Below, piece by piece: positions 42,386 to 49,985 of a stretch of 52,325 nucleotides of DNA. Every line of letters begins with the position of its first letter. Position 1 is the stretch's first letter. The stretch spans positions 1 through 52,325 of the forward strand of contig NZ_FUGE01000208.1 in NCBI RefSeq assembly GCF_900162825.1. The letters are read 5' to 3'. The DNA is from Psychrobacter piechaudii. Lineage in GTDB: Bacteria; Pseudomonadota; Gammaproteobacteria; Pseudomonadales; Moraxellaceae. Below the pieces are notes generated by a model. That model worked only from the letters and a program-made list of their open reading frames with translations. It was not told where the DNA came from and did not search any database. A program made the position numbers and the translations under genes.

Positions 42386-43576
42386 ATGATAAATAATTAT
42401 GAAGCAGAGCCTGTCTCTCGCCGAACCCAATATATTCAAGTTATCTTAATGGGCATCAGTGCTTTTGTGATGAACACCACTGAGTTCGTCCCGGTTGCCC
42501 TATTAAGTGATATTGCTCAAGACTTCTCCATCACCACCGCTGAGACCGGTTGGATGCTGACCTTGTACGCATGGATTGTGGCCGCCATGTCACTGCCCCT
42601 GATGCTGCTTACCAGTAAGTTTGAGCGCAAACGATTGCTGCTGGGTATATTTGCCTTATTTATCGTAAGTCATGTGCTATCCGTGGTCGCTTGGAGCTTT
42701 AATGTCTTATTGATTAGTCGGGTCGGTATCGCTTTTTCTCATGCCATATTTTGGTCGATTACCGCTGCCATCGCCATTCGTATTGCTCCTGAGGGCAAAA
42801 AGGCATTTGCTTTAAGTGTGGTAGCCACAGGCACCTCACTGGCTATGGTGCTTGGCGTGCCTTTAGGGCGTATCATCGGTCAGCTCTATGGTTGGCGCAC
42901 CACTTTTGGCGGTATTGGCTTTGTGGCTCTGGTGGTATTTGTGTTGCAGGCAAGGCTATTGCCGACATTACCCAGTATGTTTAAAGGCTCATTTAGAAAA
43001 GTCCCTGAGCTGTTAAAGAACCCTTTATTGGTTTGTTTATACTTACTAATTTTCACCGTATTTACCGCCCACTATACTGCTTACTCGTACATCGAGCCTT
43101 TTATGCGTGAGATTGGAGCCATTAGTGAAAACTACGCTACCTTCATCTTATTGCTATTTGGCGGTGCAGGGATTATCGGCAGTGTGTTATTTAGCCGCTG
43201 GGGGGACAGACACAGCACCCTACTGATGCTGGCTTCTATTATTATCATGTTGGTATCGATGACGACTTTATTAGTTACGGTAAATTCGATTTGGGTACTT
43301 AGCCTGAATGCGACTTTATGGGGAACCGCATTAATGCTGCTTATCATCTCGATGCAGGCTAAAGTGCTGATGGTAGATCTACACGCCCAAGACATGCTGA
43401 TGTCTATGTTCTCAGGCATTATTAACTTAGGCATAGGAACCGGTGCTTTATTTGGTGGCTATGCCGTGACTCACATCTCGTTATCTAGTGTGGGCTATGT
43501 TGGGGCAGCGATTAGCTTAATGGCCTTACTGCTGATGCTATTTATGATAAAACGATTCCCTGTTCTACGTGCTTAA
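42386..43576 (+). CDS. sotB: SotB/YdeA-like MFS sugar or arabinose efflux transporter
   Basis: A 396-residue, 12-helix MFS protein, the same length as E. coli SotB and closely similar along its length: MNTTEFVPVALLSDIAQDFS, MLTLYAWIVAAMSLPLMLLT, SRVGIAFSHAIFWSITAAIA, ATGTSLAMVLGVPLGRIIGQ and HYTAYSYIEPFMREIG. The E. coli protein exports arabinose and IPTG; the natural substrate is uncertain. The RBS is weak. The last two codons and stop lie in an exact 18-bp tandem duplication. Transcribed toward the tonB cluster and separated by a two-way terminator. Confidence 0.88.
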   Translation: MINNYEAEPVSRRTQYIQVILMGISAFVMNTTEFVPVALLSDIAQDFSITTAETGWMLTLYAWIVAAMSLPLMLLTSKFERKRLLLGIFALFIVSHVLSVVAWSFNVLLISRVGIAFSHAIFWSITAAIAIRIAPEGKKAFALSVVATGTSLAMVLGVPLGRIIGQLYGWRTTFGGIGFVALVVFVLQARLLPTLPSMFKGSFRKVPELLKNPLLVCLYLLIFTVFTAHYTAYSYIEPFMREIGAISENYATFILLLFGGAGIIGSVLFSRWGDRHSTLLMLASIIIMLVSMTTLLVTVNSIWVLSLNATLWGTALMLLIISMQAKVLMVDLHAQDMLMSMFSGIINLGIGTGALFGGYAVTHISLSSVGYVGAAISLMALLLMLFMIKRFPVLRA

Positions 43577-43601
43577 TCATAAATACGTGCTTAATCATAA
43601 A
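43566..43601 (+). repeat. Exact 18-bp tandem duplication at the sotB stop
   Basis: TACGTGCTTAATCATAAA occurs twice in succession (43566-43583, 43584-43601). The first copy contains the final Arg-Ala codons and TAA. The coding sequence is unaffected because the stop is in copy one. Confidence 0.9.
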
Positions 43602-43605
43602 AAAG

Positions 43606-43637
43606 CCCTACTAAGCTTAGCCTAGTAGGGTTATTTT
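43606..43637. terminator. Bidirectional terminator between sotB and exbD
   Basis: CCCTACTA and TAGTAGGG (8-bp stem, 9-base loop) with a T run on the plus strand and an A run upstream that gives T on the minus strand. Ends the plus-strand sotB gene and the minus-strand tonB-exbB-exbD operon. Confidence 0.85.
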
Positions 43638-43681
43638 TTTATCTTAAACTTATCTTATTATCTGGCAATGACTTCTATATT

Positions 43682-44083
43682 TTACTCACTAATAAAAGCA
43701 ATTTTTGTCATTTCAGCTTCACTAGCCAGTGCTAGCACTTGAGCCACAGTATCATAACGGGCTTCTTTATCCGCACGCAGATGAATAGAGACATCGGATT
43801 GACTCTGTGATTCTTCGACCAAACGGGCCTGCAACTGCGGCAGCGTTAGTGGCTCCTCATCCCAAAAAATCCCTGCATCTTTATCAATACTAATTTGGAT
43901 CACTTTAGGTTCTACTGGCTGTACCGCGGCACTGGTCTGTGGTAAATCTAAAGGTACTGAAGGATTGAGCACCGAAGCCGTTACTAGAAATATAACCATC
44001 AACACCAACATGATATCAATTAAGGGAATGAGGTTGATCTCATTCATTGCTTGCATATCATCATCGCCTAATTGAAAAGCCAT
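43682..44083 (-). CDS. exbD: ExbD/TolR biopolymer transport protein
   Basis: A 133-residue inner-membrane protein with a single N-terminal helix containing NEINLIPLIDIMLVLMVIFL (the conserved proton-path aspartate in L-I-D) and a periplasmic domain (VPLDLPQTSAA; RYDTVAQVLALASEAEMTKI). With ExbB it uses the proton gradient to energise TonB. Third gene of the operon, 9 bp after exbB. ExbD rather than TolR because it sits beside tonB and no tol-pal genes are present. Confidence 0.9.
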   Translation of the reverse strand: MAFQLGDDDMQAMNEINLIPLIDIMLVLMVIFLVTASVLNPSVPLDLPQTSAAVQPVEPKVIQISIDKDAGIFWDEEPLTLPQLQARLVEESQSQSDVSIHLRADKEARYDTVAQVLALASEAEMTKIAFISE

Positions 44084-44092
44084 GTCGTACTC

Positions 44093-44680
44093 CTATCTGG
44101 GAATTTCGTTCTGGTTTTCTGATTTTGCGGTAGCACCCAACAGGCCGTAAGCGGTGTCATTGGCGATAAACAAGGTCTTACGGTTAATACGCATCGCAAT
44201 GTTGTAGAAGATAACAGCAGGAATGGCCACGGCTAATCCTAAGCCCGTCATAATTAAAGCCTCACCCACAGGACCTGCCACTTGACTCAAGCCTGCCTGC
44301 CCTGTCTCACCGATACTGTGCAAGGCATGAAATATTCCCCAGACTGTACCAAATAGACCAATAAAAGGAGCAATAGCTGCCGTTGTGCCTAATATCGCCA
44401 ACCCTTTTTCACCCTCAAAACGATAGCGACCAATCTCTTTTAACAAGATTTGCTCTACCACAGTTTTTCGCTCTGAGCTATCCAAGTCGACTATACTCTT
44501 AGATTCACTGCTAACCGCCTGTTGCAAATCAGTCGAAACGGTTTGTTTTAGCTTACTGCTTTGATAAAGACGCAATACTCCCGTTATCCAAGACGCTATC
44601 GACAAGGCCAATAGGCTAAAAAACAAAAACTTGGTAACAACATCGGTATATTGCCAATAAGCTGCAAAATCCATGTTCAA
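44093..44680 (-). CDS. exbB: ExbB/TolQ/MotA-family proton channel protein
   Basis: A 195-residue protein with three helices: near residues 15-35, then ILGTTAAIAPFIGLFGTVWG at about 100-120 (the TolQ/ExbB signature), and EALIMTGLGLAVAIPAVIFY at about 143-165. It forms the pentameric channel around ExbD. Lies 98 bp after tonB and 9 bp before exbD. No N-terminal periplasmic extension or signal, as in short ExbB types. Confidence 0.9.
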   Translation of the reverse strand: MNMDFAAYWQYTDVVTKFLFFSLLALSIASWITGVLRLYQSSKLKQTVSTDLQQAVSSESKSIVDLDSSERKTVVEQILLKEIGRYRFEGEKGLAILGTTAAIAPFIGLFGTVWGIFHALHSIGETGQAGLSQVAGPVGEALIMTGLGLAVAIPAVIFYNIAMRINRKTLFIANDTAYGLLGATAKSENQNEIPR

Positions 44681-44778
44681 TCCTTAATGATAGATAGGGT
44701 GTTTTTTATAAATTAGGGCCAATCAAGAAGTATTTATCAGCCCACGGATATCTCTTGTATCGCTTTAGCTAAGCTCAG

Positions 44779-45837
44779 TTATTCAACTATATACTCAATA
44801 GGCAGGTTTATTAGCCCCACTACGGGCGCTTTGTCTTGCTCAAAAGGATGCAGCTTACTTTTTTTAACCTGACTAATAGCCGCCTTATCTACGACTGTAT
44901 TTCCCGAGGATTTAGTCACTTTCACATCAGCGACATGGCCTTGTTTATCTACGGTCACCGCCAATATCACGAGATACACATCTCCTGAGTTTGATTTTCT
45001 AGCGACCTGCGGTGGCACCTCAAGTCTAGGCTTACGCTTCCAGCGGGCTTGGTTGGCTGAGAAGCTTTTGGGCTCATTACTGGCTGCAGCTTGTTCTCTT
45101 GCAGCTTGTTCTCTTGCAGCTTGTTCTCTTGCAGCTTGTTCTCTTGCAGCTTGTTCTCTTGCAGCTTGTTCCCTTGCGACTTGTTCCCTTGCGACTTGTT
45201 CCCTTGCGACTTGTTCCCTTGCGACTTGTTCCCTTGCGACTTGTTCCCTTGCGGCTTGTTCCCTTGCAGCTTGTTCTCTTGCAGCTTGTTCTCTTGCAGC
45301 TTGCTCAATCAAACGCTGATGCTCATTAGCATCAAAATTTGGCTTAGTAGATACTTCAGGCTGTACGTCTTGGTGAATGGTCTGTTGAGAAGTTTGCTGA
45401 GTGCTTTTCTGATTATTCAGCGCTTCTGCAGTCTTAGTTTCAACCTTAGCCTCTGACTTACTCTGCACTTTCTGGATAGGTTCAGGCTCATTTTTTTCGA
45501 CTGGCTTAGGTTTAGGTTGAATTTCAGGCTCAGGCTTCACGGATTCTGTTGGTTTTGACGCAGGCTTAGGCTGTGACTGAACTTTCGTCACCTGCTCCTG
45601 AGTTACTTGAGGGGTATTTTGTTTGGTTTGGACAGCAGTCGGAGGCTCTACTGCTTCTTGCAGGGACAGCATCTGAATCTCAATGGGCTTAACCTCTTCT
45701 GGCTCTTTGATTACTGGCTTTGGTCCTTGCATGTGTACCAAAGCAGCCGCTATCCCTACATGCATCGCCAGCACCGCAATAGCCGTTGCGGCATTAACTT
45801 TAATTAGATTTGATTTGTCGCTTGTTTTTTTCATCAT
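44779..45837 (-). CDS. tonB: TonB with tandem five-residue repeats
   Basis: A 352-residue energy transducer. Residues 14-34 are the membrane anchor (NAATAIAVLAMHVGIAAALV); 40-165 the Pro/Glu/Lys-rich periplasmic spacer (PKPKPVEKNEPEPIQKVQSK); about 178-252 hold fifteen EQAAR/EQVAR units; 270-352 the TonB C-terminal domain (RKPRLEVPPQVARKSNSGDV; VTVDKQGHVADVKVTKSSGN; LINLPIEYIVE). It carries force from ExbB/ExbD to outer-membrane receptors such as the one at 49986. Alanine/arginine/glutamate repeats predict a long helix, so length may change reach across the periplasm. First gene of the operon, with a Fur box upstream. Confidence 0.9.
   Translation of the reverse strand: MMKKTSDKSNLIKVNAATAIAVLAMHVGIAAALVHMQGPKPVIKEPEEVKPIEIQMLSLQEAVEPPTAVQTKQNTPQVTQEQVTKVQSQPKPASKPTESVKPEPEIQPKPKPVEKNEPEPIQKVQSKSEAKVETKTAEALNNQKSTQQTSQQTIHQDVQPEVSTKPNFDANEHQRLIEQAAREQAAREQAAREQAAREQVAREQVAREQVAREQVAREQVAREQAAREQAAREQAAREQAAREQAAREQAAASNEPKSFSANQARWKRKPRLEVPPQVARKSNSGDVYLVILAVTVDKQGHVADVKVTKSSGNTVVDKAAISQVKKSKLHPFEQDKAPVVGLINLPIEYIVE
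45086..45310 (-). repeat. Fifteen 15-bp tandem repeats inside tonB
   Basis: Units of 15 bp read GCAGCTTGTTCTCTT or GCGACTTGTTCCCTT on the plus strand. In protein order they give 4 EQAAR, 5 EQVAR, 5 EQAAR and 1 EQAAA. The middle block differs from the outer blocks by the same two-base pattern, a sign of recent block duplication. Because 15 is a multiple of 3, copy-number change keeps the frame. Confidence 0.92.
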
Positions 45838-45930
45838 AAGAAGTAAAGCCAGGTTTTAGATCCCTGTTAATTAAAGTTGTTTTTTACTCATTTATTTTTA
45901 GTGCATAATATATGAAATCGTTTTATATGT

Positions 45931-45951
45931 AAATAAGAATTATTATCATTT
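45931..45951 (-). promoter_or_regulatory. Fur box upstream of tonB
   Basis: Minus strand reads AAATGATAATAATTCTTATT, close to the GATAATGATAATCATTATC Fur consensus. It lies about 95 bp before the tonB ATG, so iron should repress the tonB-exbB-exbD operon. Confidence 0.75.
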
Positions 45952-46153
45952 AGGATATTTTTCTACTCTCATCAGCTCATTATCTCTTAATGCTAAGTAT
46001 TATTTTAGTAGATACACTTAACAAAGAGTCACAATTGATAACCTGTGAACACAAACCTTAAGTGCAGCAACATGGTAGAATACGCAGCTTTAGCCTCTGA
46101 TATCCCTGTTAGATCAATATTTTACTCGGATTATTTAATTATTGGATTTCACC
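45952..46153. other. Intergenic region between tonB and yceI
   Basis: With the Fur box it makes about 315 bp between divergent genes. It should contain the yceI promoter; nothing clear is visible apart from AT-rich stretches. Confidence 0.4.
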
Positions 46154-46779
46154 ATGACCACTGCCAAGATTACTCAATCAACTAAGACCTTAAGCAGGAC
46201 CACTTAAGCAGGACCATAAGCTGTGCTTTATTACTGTTATCACCGCTTGTCGCGACCGCTGCGACCCCGCAAAAATGGCAAATTAACCCTCAAAAGACCA
46301 ACGTAAACTTTGAGGTGTCTTATCTAAAGAAGTCTATGATTAAAGGCACATTTAACAAGGTTGACGGCACCATTAATTATGATGAAAATAAACCGCAAAA
46401 CACAACTGTGCGTTTTACGGTTTATACAGATAGCGTGGATACTGACCTAAAGCCGCGCGACTATTTTATTCGTCGCAAAGAGCTATTAAACACTAAGCAG
46501 TACCCCACCATTAAATTTACCTCTTCAGGTGCCAAATTAAAAAACCCAAGAGAAGGTCATGTCACTGGCAAGTTTAATGCTTTAGGTCAAAGCAAGCCCA
46601 TGACGGTAAAAGTGACCCTGACTGACGTTTATACCCAGTCAAAAACTGAGCCAAGTGCCTTAAAATTCAAGGCCACAGCCCTGGTTAATCGTCATGACTT
46701 TGGGGTGACAGCCTTCCCAGGTATCTTTGGCACGACTATTCCTATTGTTATCACCGGCGAGCTGATGCCTGCCAAATAA
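46154..46779 (+). pseudogene. yceI-family gene frameshifted by a 14-bp tandem duplication
   Basis: The ATG at 46154 begins MTTAKITQSTKTLSRTT and then hits TAA. Removing one copy of the 14-bp repeat at 46189-46216 restores one frame: MTTAKITQSTKTLSRTISCA, then LLLLSPLVATAATPQKWQIN, a typical secretion signal running into the YceI domain. That domain is intact: VNFEVSYLKKSMIKGTFNKV; RRKELLNTKQYPTIKFTSS; RHDFGVTAFPGIFGTTIPIV. YceI proteins are periplasmic lipocalin-like isoprenoid-binding proteins. The shortest start in the YceI frame, at 46315, would lack the signal and the first strands. The fault may be fixed or reversible by repeat slippage. Confidence 0.82.
46189..46216 (+). repeat. Exact 14-bp tandem duplication in the yceI signal peptide region
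   Basis: CTTAAGCAGGACCA occurs twice with no spacer (46189-46202 and 46203-46216). Since 14 is not a multiple of 3, the second copy shifts the frame. Confidence 0.95.
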
Positions 46780-46831
46780 CATTTTTAATTTAAGCAAAAA
46801 ATATCGTTCAATTAAGCAAAAAAGCTTAGGA

Positions 46832-47371
46832 TTAAAACGAAGATCCTGGCTGAGTTAGAAACTCTATCTCCTCTGGGGTAGACTGACGACCCAAAATCTC
46901 ATTACGATGAGGATAACGGCCAAAGCGATCAATAATCACTTTATGTCTAATCTCAAAGCCGTAGACGGTCTCATCTGTATATTGCTTAAATAACTGTTCT
47001 GCTTGCTCATGGATGAGCTTCGACTCACTGTGCATATAAGGCATTAGAAGCAATTGACGCGCCGCCACACTATCTAATTCTTGTAACACGCCAGCAGCTA
47101 CTGCTTCTTGAGCCAAGACCAAGGCCATCGTATCTTGAGCAAACGCCTTTGCTGTATCACGATAGATATTTCGAGAAAACTGATCCAGTACAATAATCTC
47201 AGCCAAACGCCCTTCTGGGCACTCTCGCCAACCAAATAACTCTGCTGCGGCAGCTCGCTGTAACGTTGACTCAAAGCGCTGAGTCAGTAGCTCATCGAAA
47301 TCCTTATCTTTTTCAAAGAACTTCTGGGTGCCTACTTCATTAAAACAAAACTCTATGATGTCTTGATACAT
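46832..47371 (-). CDS. DUF924-family protein
   Basis: A 179-residue member of DUF924: IIEFCFNEVGTQKFFEKDKD at the start, then GRLAEIIVLDQFSRNIYRDT, which is the family signature (I-x-L-D-Q-F-x-R-N-x-[FY]-R), and FEIRHKVIIDRFGRYPHRNE. Helical and TPR-like by family knowledge; function unknown. Length is usual. RBS AAGGTAG precedes the ATG. Stands alone, convergent with yceI. Confidence 0.9.
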   Translation of the reverse strand: MYQDIIEFCFNEVGTQKFFEKDKDFDELLTQRFESTLQRAAAAELFGWRECPEGRLAEIIVLDQFSRNIYRDTAKAFAQDTMALVLAQEAVAAGVLQELDSVAARQLLLMPYMHSESKLIHEQAEQLFKQYTDETVYGFEIRHKVIIDRFGRYPHRNEILGRQSTPEEIEFLTQPGSSF

Positions 47372-47645
47372 ATTCTACCTTATGTGATTGATAGTTAATG
47401 GGAGGGTTGATTATTTTTGATAATAATTTTTGACTTTAATTCTGAACAAACTTCAATTGCAGCGGCTTAACATAATAGTCTGCCCTTTATGAGCTCATAC
47501 TAAGCCTACCTTTCATACTATACCTACTTATAGTAACAATAAGCTGTCATTGCTAGCAAAAGTTCACTGACGGCTCACTATTCAAAACATTGTAAGACTC
47601 TAGCCTTGCTATAATTATCAGACTATCAATTTTGGAGTTATTATT

Positions 47646-48422
47646 ATGAATAAACATAATTTAGATAATCGTACTGCCCCTATTAACCCTAAAGCATCAA
47701 AAGCTAAACTGTTAGGGGTTGCCGCCTTGTGTTCTTCTGCTTTAGCCTTTACTGCTTGCCAACCTGCTGCAGAAGAAACTACCAATGAAGTAGATACTGA
47801 AGTGACCACAGATAATATGGAGACGCATGATACCACTATGGATCATGACGAGCATGATATGGACTCTGATATGGCAGAGCATGCAACCACTACTGACTTT
47901 GGTAAAGAGTATATGGACAGCATGAATGACATGCATGAAGATATGATGGAAGGCATGCAAGCCAATGATGCGGATGTCGCCTTTGCTAAAGGTATGCTGC
48001 CACACCATGAAGGTGCCGTAGATATGGCGGAGATTCAGCTGAAATATGGTAAAGATGACACCATGCGTAAGCTTGCAGAAGACGTCATTGCCGCTCAAGA
48101 AGCTGAAATTAAGCAGATGGAAGACTGGTTAGAGGCCAATCCAGATACTGAAGAGCAGCCTAACACCATTGAGATGCGTCAAGCTTATGATGCGAGCATG
48201 AAATCAATGCACGATGACATGATGCAAGGTATCTTAAGTGAAGATGCTGACATGGCATTTGCTAAAGGTATGTTACCTCACCACGAAGGTGCTGTGGCCA
48301 TGGCAGAAGTACAGTTAAAATATGGTAAAAATGAAGAGATGAGAAAGCTGGCTCAAGAAATCATTGATGCCCAAAAAGCTGAAATTGATTTAATGCAAAA
48401 CTGGATCAATGAACATTCTTAA
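47646..48422 (+). CDS. Lipoprotein with two DUF305 domains
   Basis: A 258-residue protein. The signal ends LAFTAC with the lipobox cysteine at 38; residues 45-85 are His/Asp/Met-rich. Two DUF305 copies follow: about 88-165 (AFAKGMLPHHEGAVDMAEIQ) and about 180-258 (AFAKGMLPHHEGAVAMAEVQ), about 70% identical by eye, so an internal duplication. DUF305 is a ferritin-like four-helix fold in which the M-x-x-H-H and methionines may bind copper or other metals. An envelope metal-binding role is inference. Monocistronic. Confidence 0.88.
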   Translation: MNKHNLDNRTAPINPKASKAKLLGVAALCSSALAFTACQPAAEETTNEVDTEVTTDNMETHDTTMDHDEHDMDSDMAEHATTTDFGKEYMDSMNDMHEDMMEGMQANDADVAFAKGMLPHHEGAVDMAEIQLKYGKDDTMRKLAEDVIAAQEAEIKQMEDWLEANPDTEEQPNTIEMRQAYDASMKSMHDDMMQGILSEDADMAFAKGMLPHHEGAVAMAEVQLKYGKNEEMRKLAQEIIDAQKAEIDLMQNWINEHS

Positions 48423-48541
48423 TTTAAGCCATTAATCCACGCCATCCGGTGTTTCAAGATACAAGCTGCTAATCAAGTAACATTGAAACTTAAGTAACTA
48501 AGTATCATTGAAACTTGAGCAACATTGAAACACTGATAATT

Positions 48542-48575
48542 AGAGGTCTGATAAAAATCAGGCCTCTTTTTTTTT
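48542..48575 (+). terminator. Terminator of the DUF305 gene
   Basis: AGAGGTCTGAT and ATCAGGCCTCT form an 11-bp stem with one G-U pair and a 4-base loop, then nine T. It is about 120 bp after the stop; the spacer has short repeats of a CATTGAAAC type (48480-48530). Confidence 0.88.
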
Positions 48576-48797
48576 GACTAATTTTTAGTGGCTATTTTTA
48601 TTTTAAACTAAAATTTCCTTTAAATTCAATATCAATCTCCCCCCTTTATTTATAACCCAAAGTTTAATAATTTTCCTTGTATTCTTATAACTTACTGTTA
48701 ATATACCCCCCAAAATTCGTTATCAGTTAACTAGAACATCAGGGTTAATTTTAATAAATTGCTGTTTAGCAACCAGTTTTAATAGGGATATAAAAGT

Positions 48798-49889
48798 ATG
48801 AGTAGCTCGATTTTGAAGGCCATTAGCTATGCTGGGGTATATGTGGGCGCCGTTATTGGGGCAGGCTATGCCAGTGGTCAAGAAGTTTTACAGTTTTTTG
48901 CAGGCTACGGCTTGGTAGGGATCATTGGTGCTATTATCACCACCCTTATGTTTATCTGGTATGGCTCAGTATTTATGGAGCTAGGCAATAGACTACAAAC
49001 CTGCAGTCATAGAGACGTACTCAATTATTTATGTGGCAATAAATTGGGCTTTATCGGCGACTATGTGTTGCTATTTTTTATGTTCGGCTGTGTGAGTATC
49101 ATGTTCTCAGGTGGGGGGGCAGCCATTAATGAATACTGGGGCCTATCCGTGATGACTGGTAAGTTAATTATTGCTGGCATGACTTTGGCGACTGTAATCT
49201 TTGGATTTTCGTCCTCGGTTCGTGCTTTGGGCATTGTCTCCCCTATTATTATCTTTAGTGTAATCGCCATCTCTTTAGTTACTTTAAGTTCAAACTTTGA
49301 TCAATTATCGACAGTTGATGAAAGCCTAAAAAACCTGACTCCGACTTTGGCTACCCCTTTTTGGTGGACCTCCGCTGTTGTCTACGTGTCTTATAACGTT
49401 AGTTTGGCTACCTCCACTCTAACCGCCATGGGCGGTAAAGAGTCGAGCTTAAAGACCCTTAGAATTGCTGGGGTTATGGGGGGCTTCTTCTTAGGTCTAT
49501 GTTTGTTATTTATTACTTTGGCTTTGCTATCAGATTTGACCAATGTTATTGAATATCAAATTCCTTTTCTACAAATTGCCAATAACATCAGTCCAATGGT
49601 AGGCATCTTATTTAGCATCGTATTGGTAATTGCTGTCTTCACTACGGCGGTGACTAACCTGTATGGCTGTGTGATTCGTTTTTATGACTCACAGAAAAAC
49701 CCGATGCAATTCCGTACTTTAACCATTAGTCTCGTAGTATTGTCTTTATTGGCGTCTTTATTCCCATTTAGTACCCTAATTAACGTGCTTTATCCTGCCT
49801 TAGGCCTATTGGGTATGGTAATTATGGTATGTGCTTTATATAAAACCGTAACCGGTCAAGTCTTCTTAAAAGATGATGCCAAACTATAA
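48798..49889 (+). CDS. YkvI-family membrane transporter
   Basis: A 363-residue protein with about ten hydrophobic segments. SYAGVYVGAVIGAGYASGQE followed by VLQFF matches the first helix of the YkvI family, an APC-superfamily group related to branched-chain amino-acid carriers; MFSGGGAAINEYWGL and STLTAMGGKESSLKTLRIAG are also typical. Substrate unknown. GGGATATAAAAGT precedes the ATG. Alone on the plus strand, convergent with the receptor gene. Confidence 0.8.
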   Translation: MSSSILKAISYAGVYVGAVIGAGYASGQEVLQFFAGYGLVGIIGAIITTLMFIWYGSVFMELGNRLQTCSHRDVLNYLCGNKLGFIGDYVLLFFMFGCVSIMFSGGGAAINEYWGLSVMTGKLIIAGMTLATVIFGFSSSVRALGIVSPIIIFSVIAISLVTLSSNFDQLSTVDESLKNLTPTLATPFWWTSAVVYVSYNVSLATSTLTAMGGKESSLKTLRIAGVMGGFFLGLCLLFITLALLSDLTNVIEYQIPFLQIANNISPMVGILFSIVLVIAVFTTAVTNLYGCVIRFYDSQKNPMQFRTLTISLVVLSLLASLFPFSTLINVLYPALGLLGMVIMVCALYKTVTGQVFLKDDAKL

Positions 49890-49920
49890 TGGATAATTAA
49901 AAACAGCCAGAGCTAGCAAT

Positions 49921-49959
49921 AAAAATCCCGCTATTTTAAAGATAGCGAGCGGGATTTTT
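49921..49959. terminator. Bidirectional terminator between ykvI-like and receptor genes
   Basis: AAAAATCCCGCT and AGCGGGATTTTT form a 12-bp stem; an inner CTAT/ATAG pairing extends it. A/T tails on both sides serve the two convergent genes. Confidence 0.9.
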
Positions 49960-49985
49960 ATTTGCAGATAGTGCTAATTGGTTAA

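Noticed and set aside
45086-45310. CRISPR array
   Set aside because: Repeats are contiguous 15-bp units without spacers and lie in a coding sequence. No CRISPR array or cas gene was seen anywhere in the window.
45053-45456. Several overlapping plus-strand ORFs opposite tonB with Leu/Ala/Cys repeats
   Set aside because: They are antisense readings of the 15-bp tonB repeat, which is open in every frame; no RBS, and the minus-strand TonB frame has clear domains on both sides.
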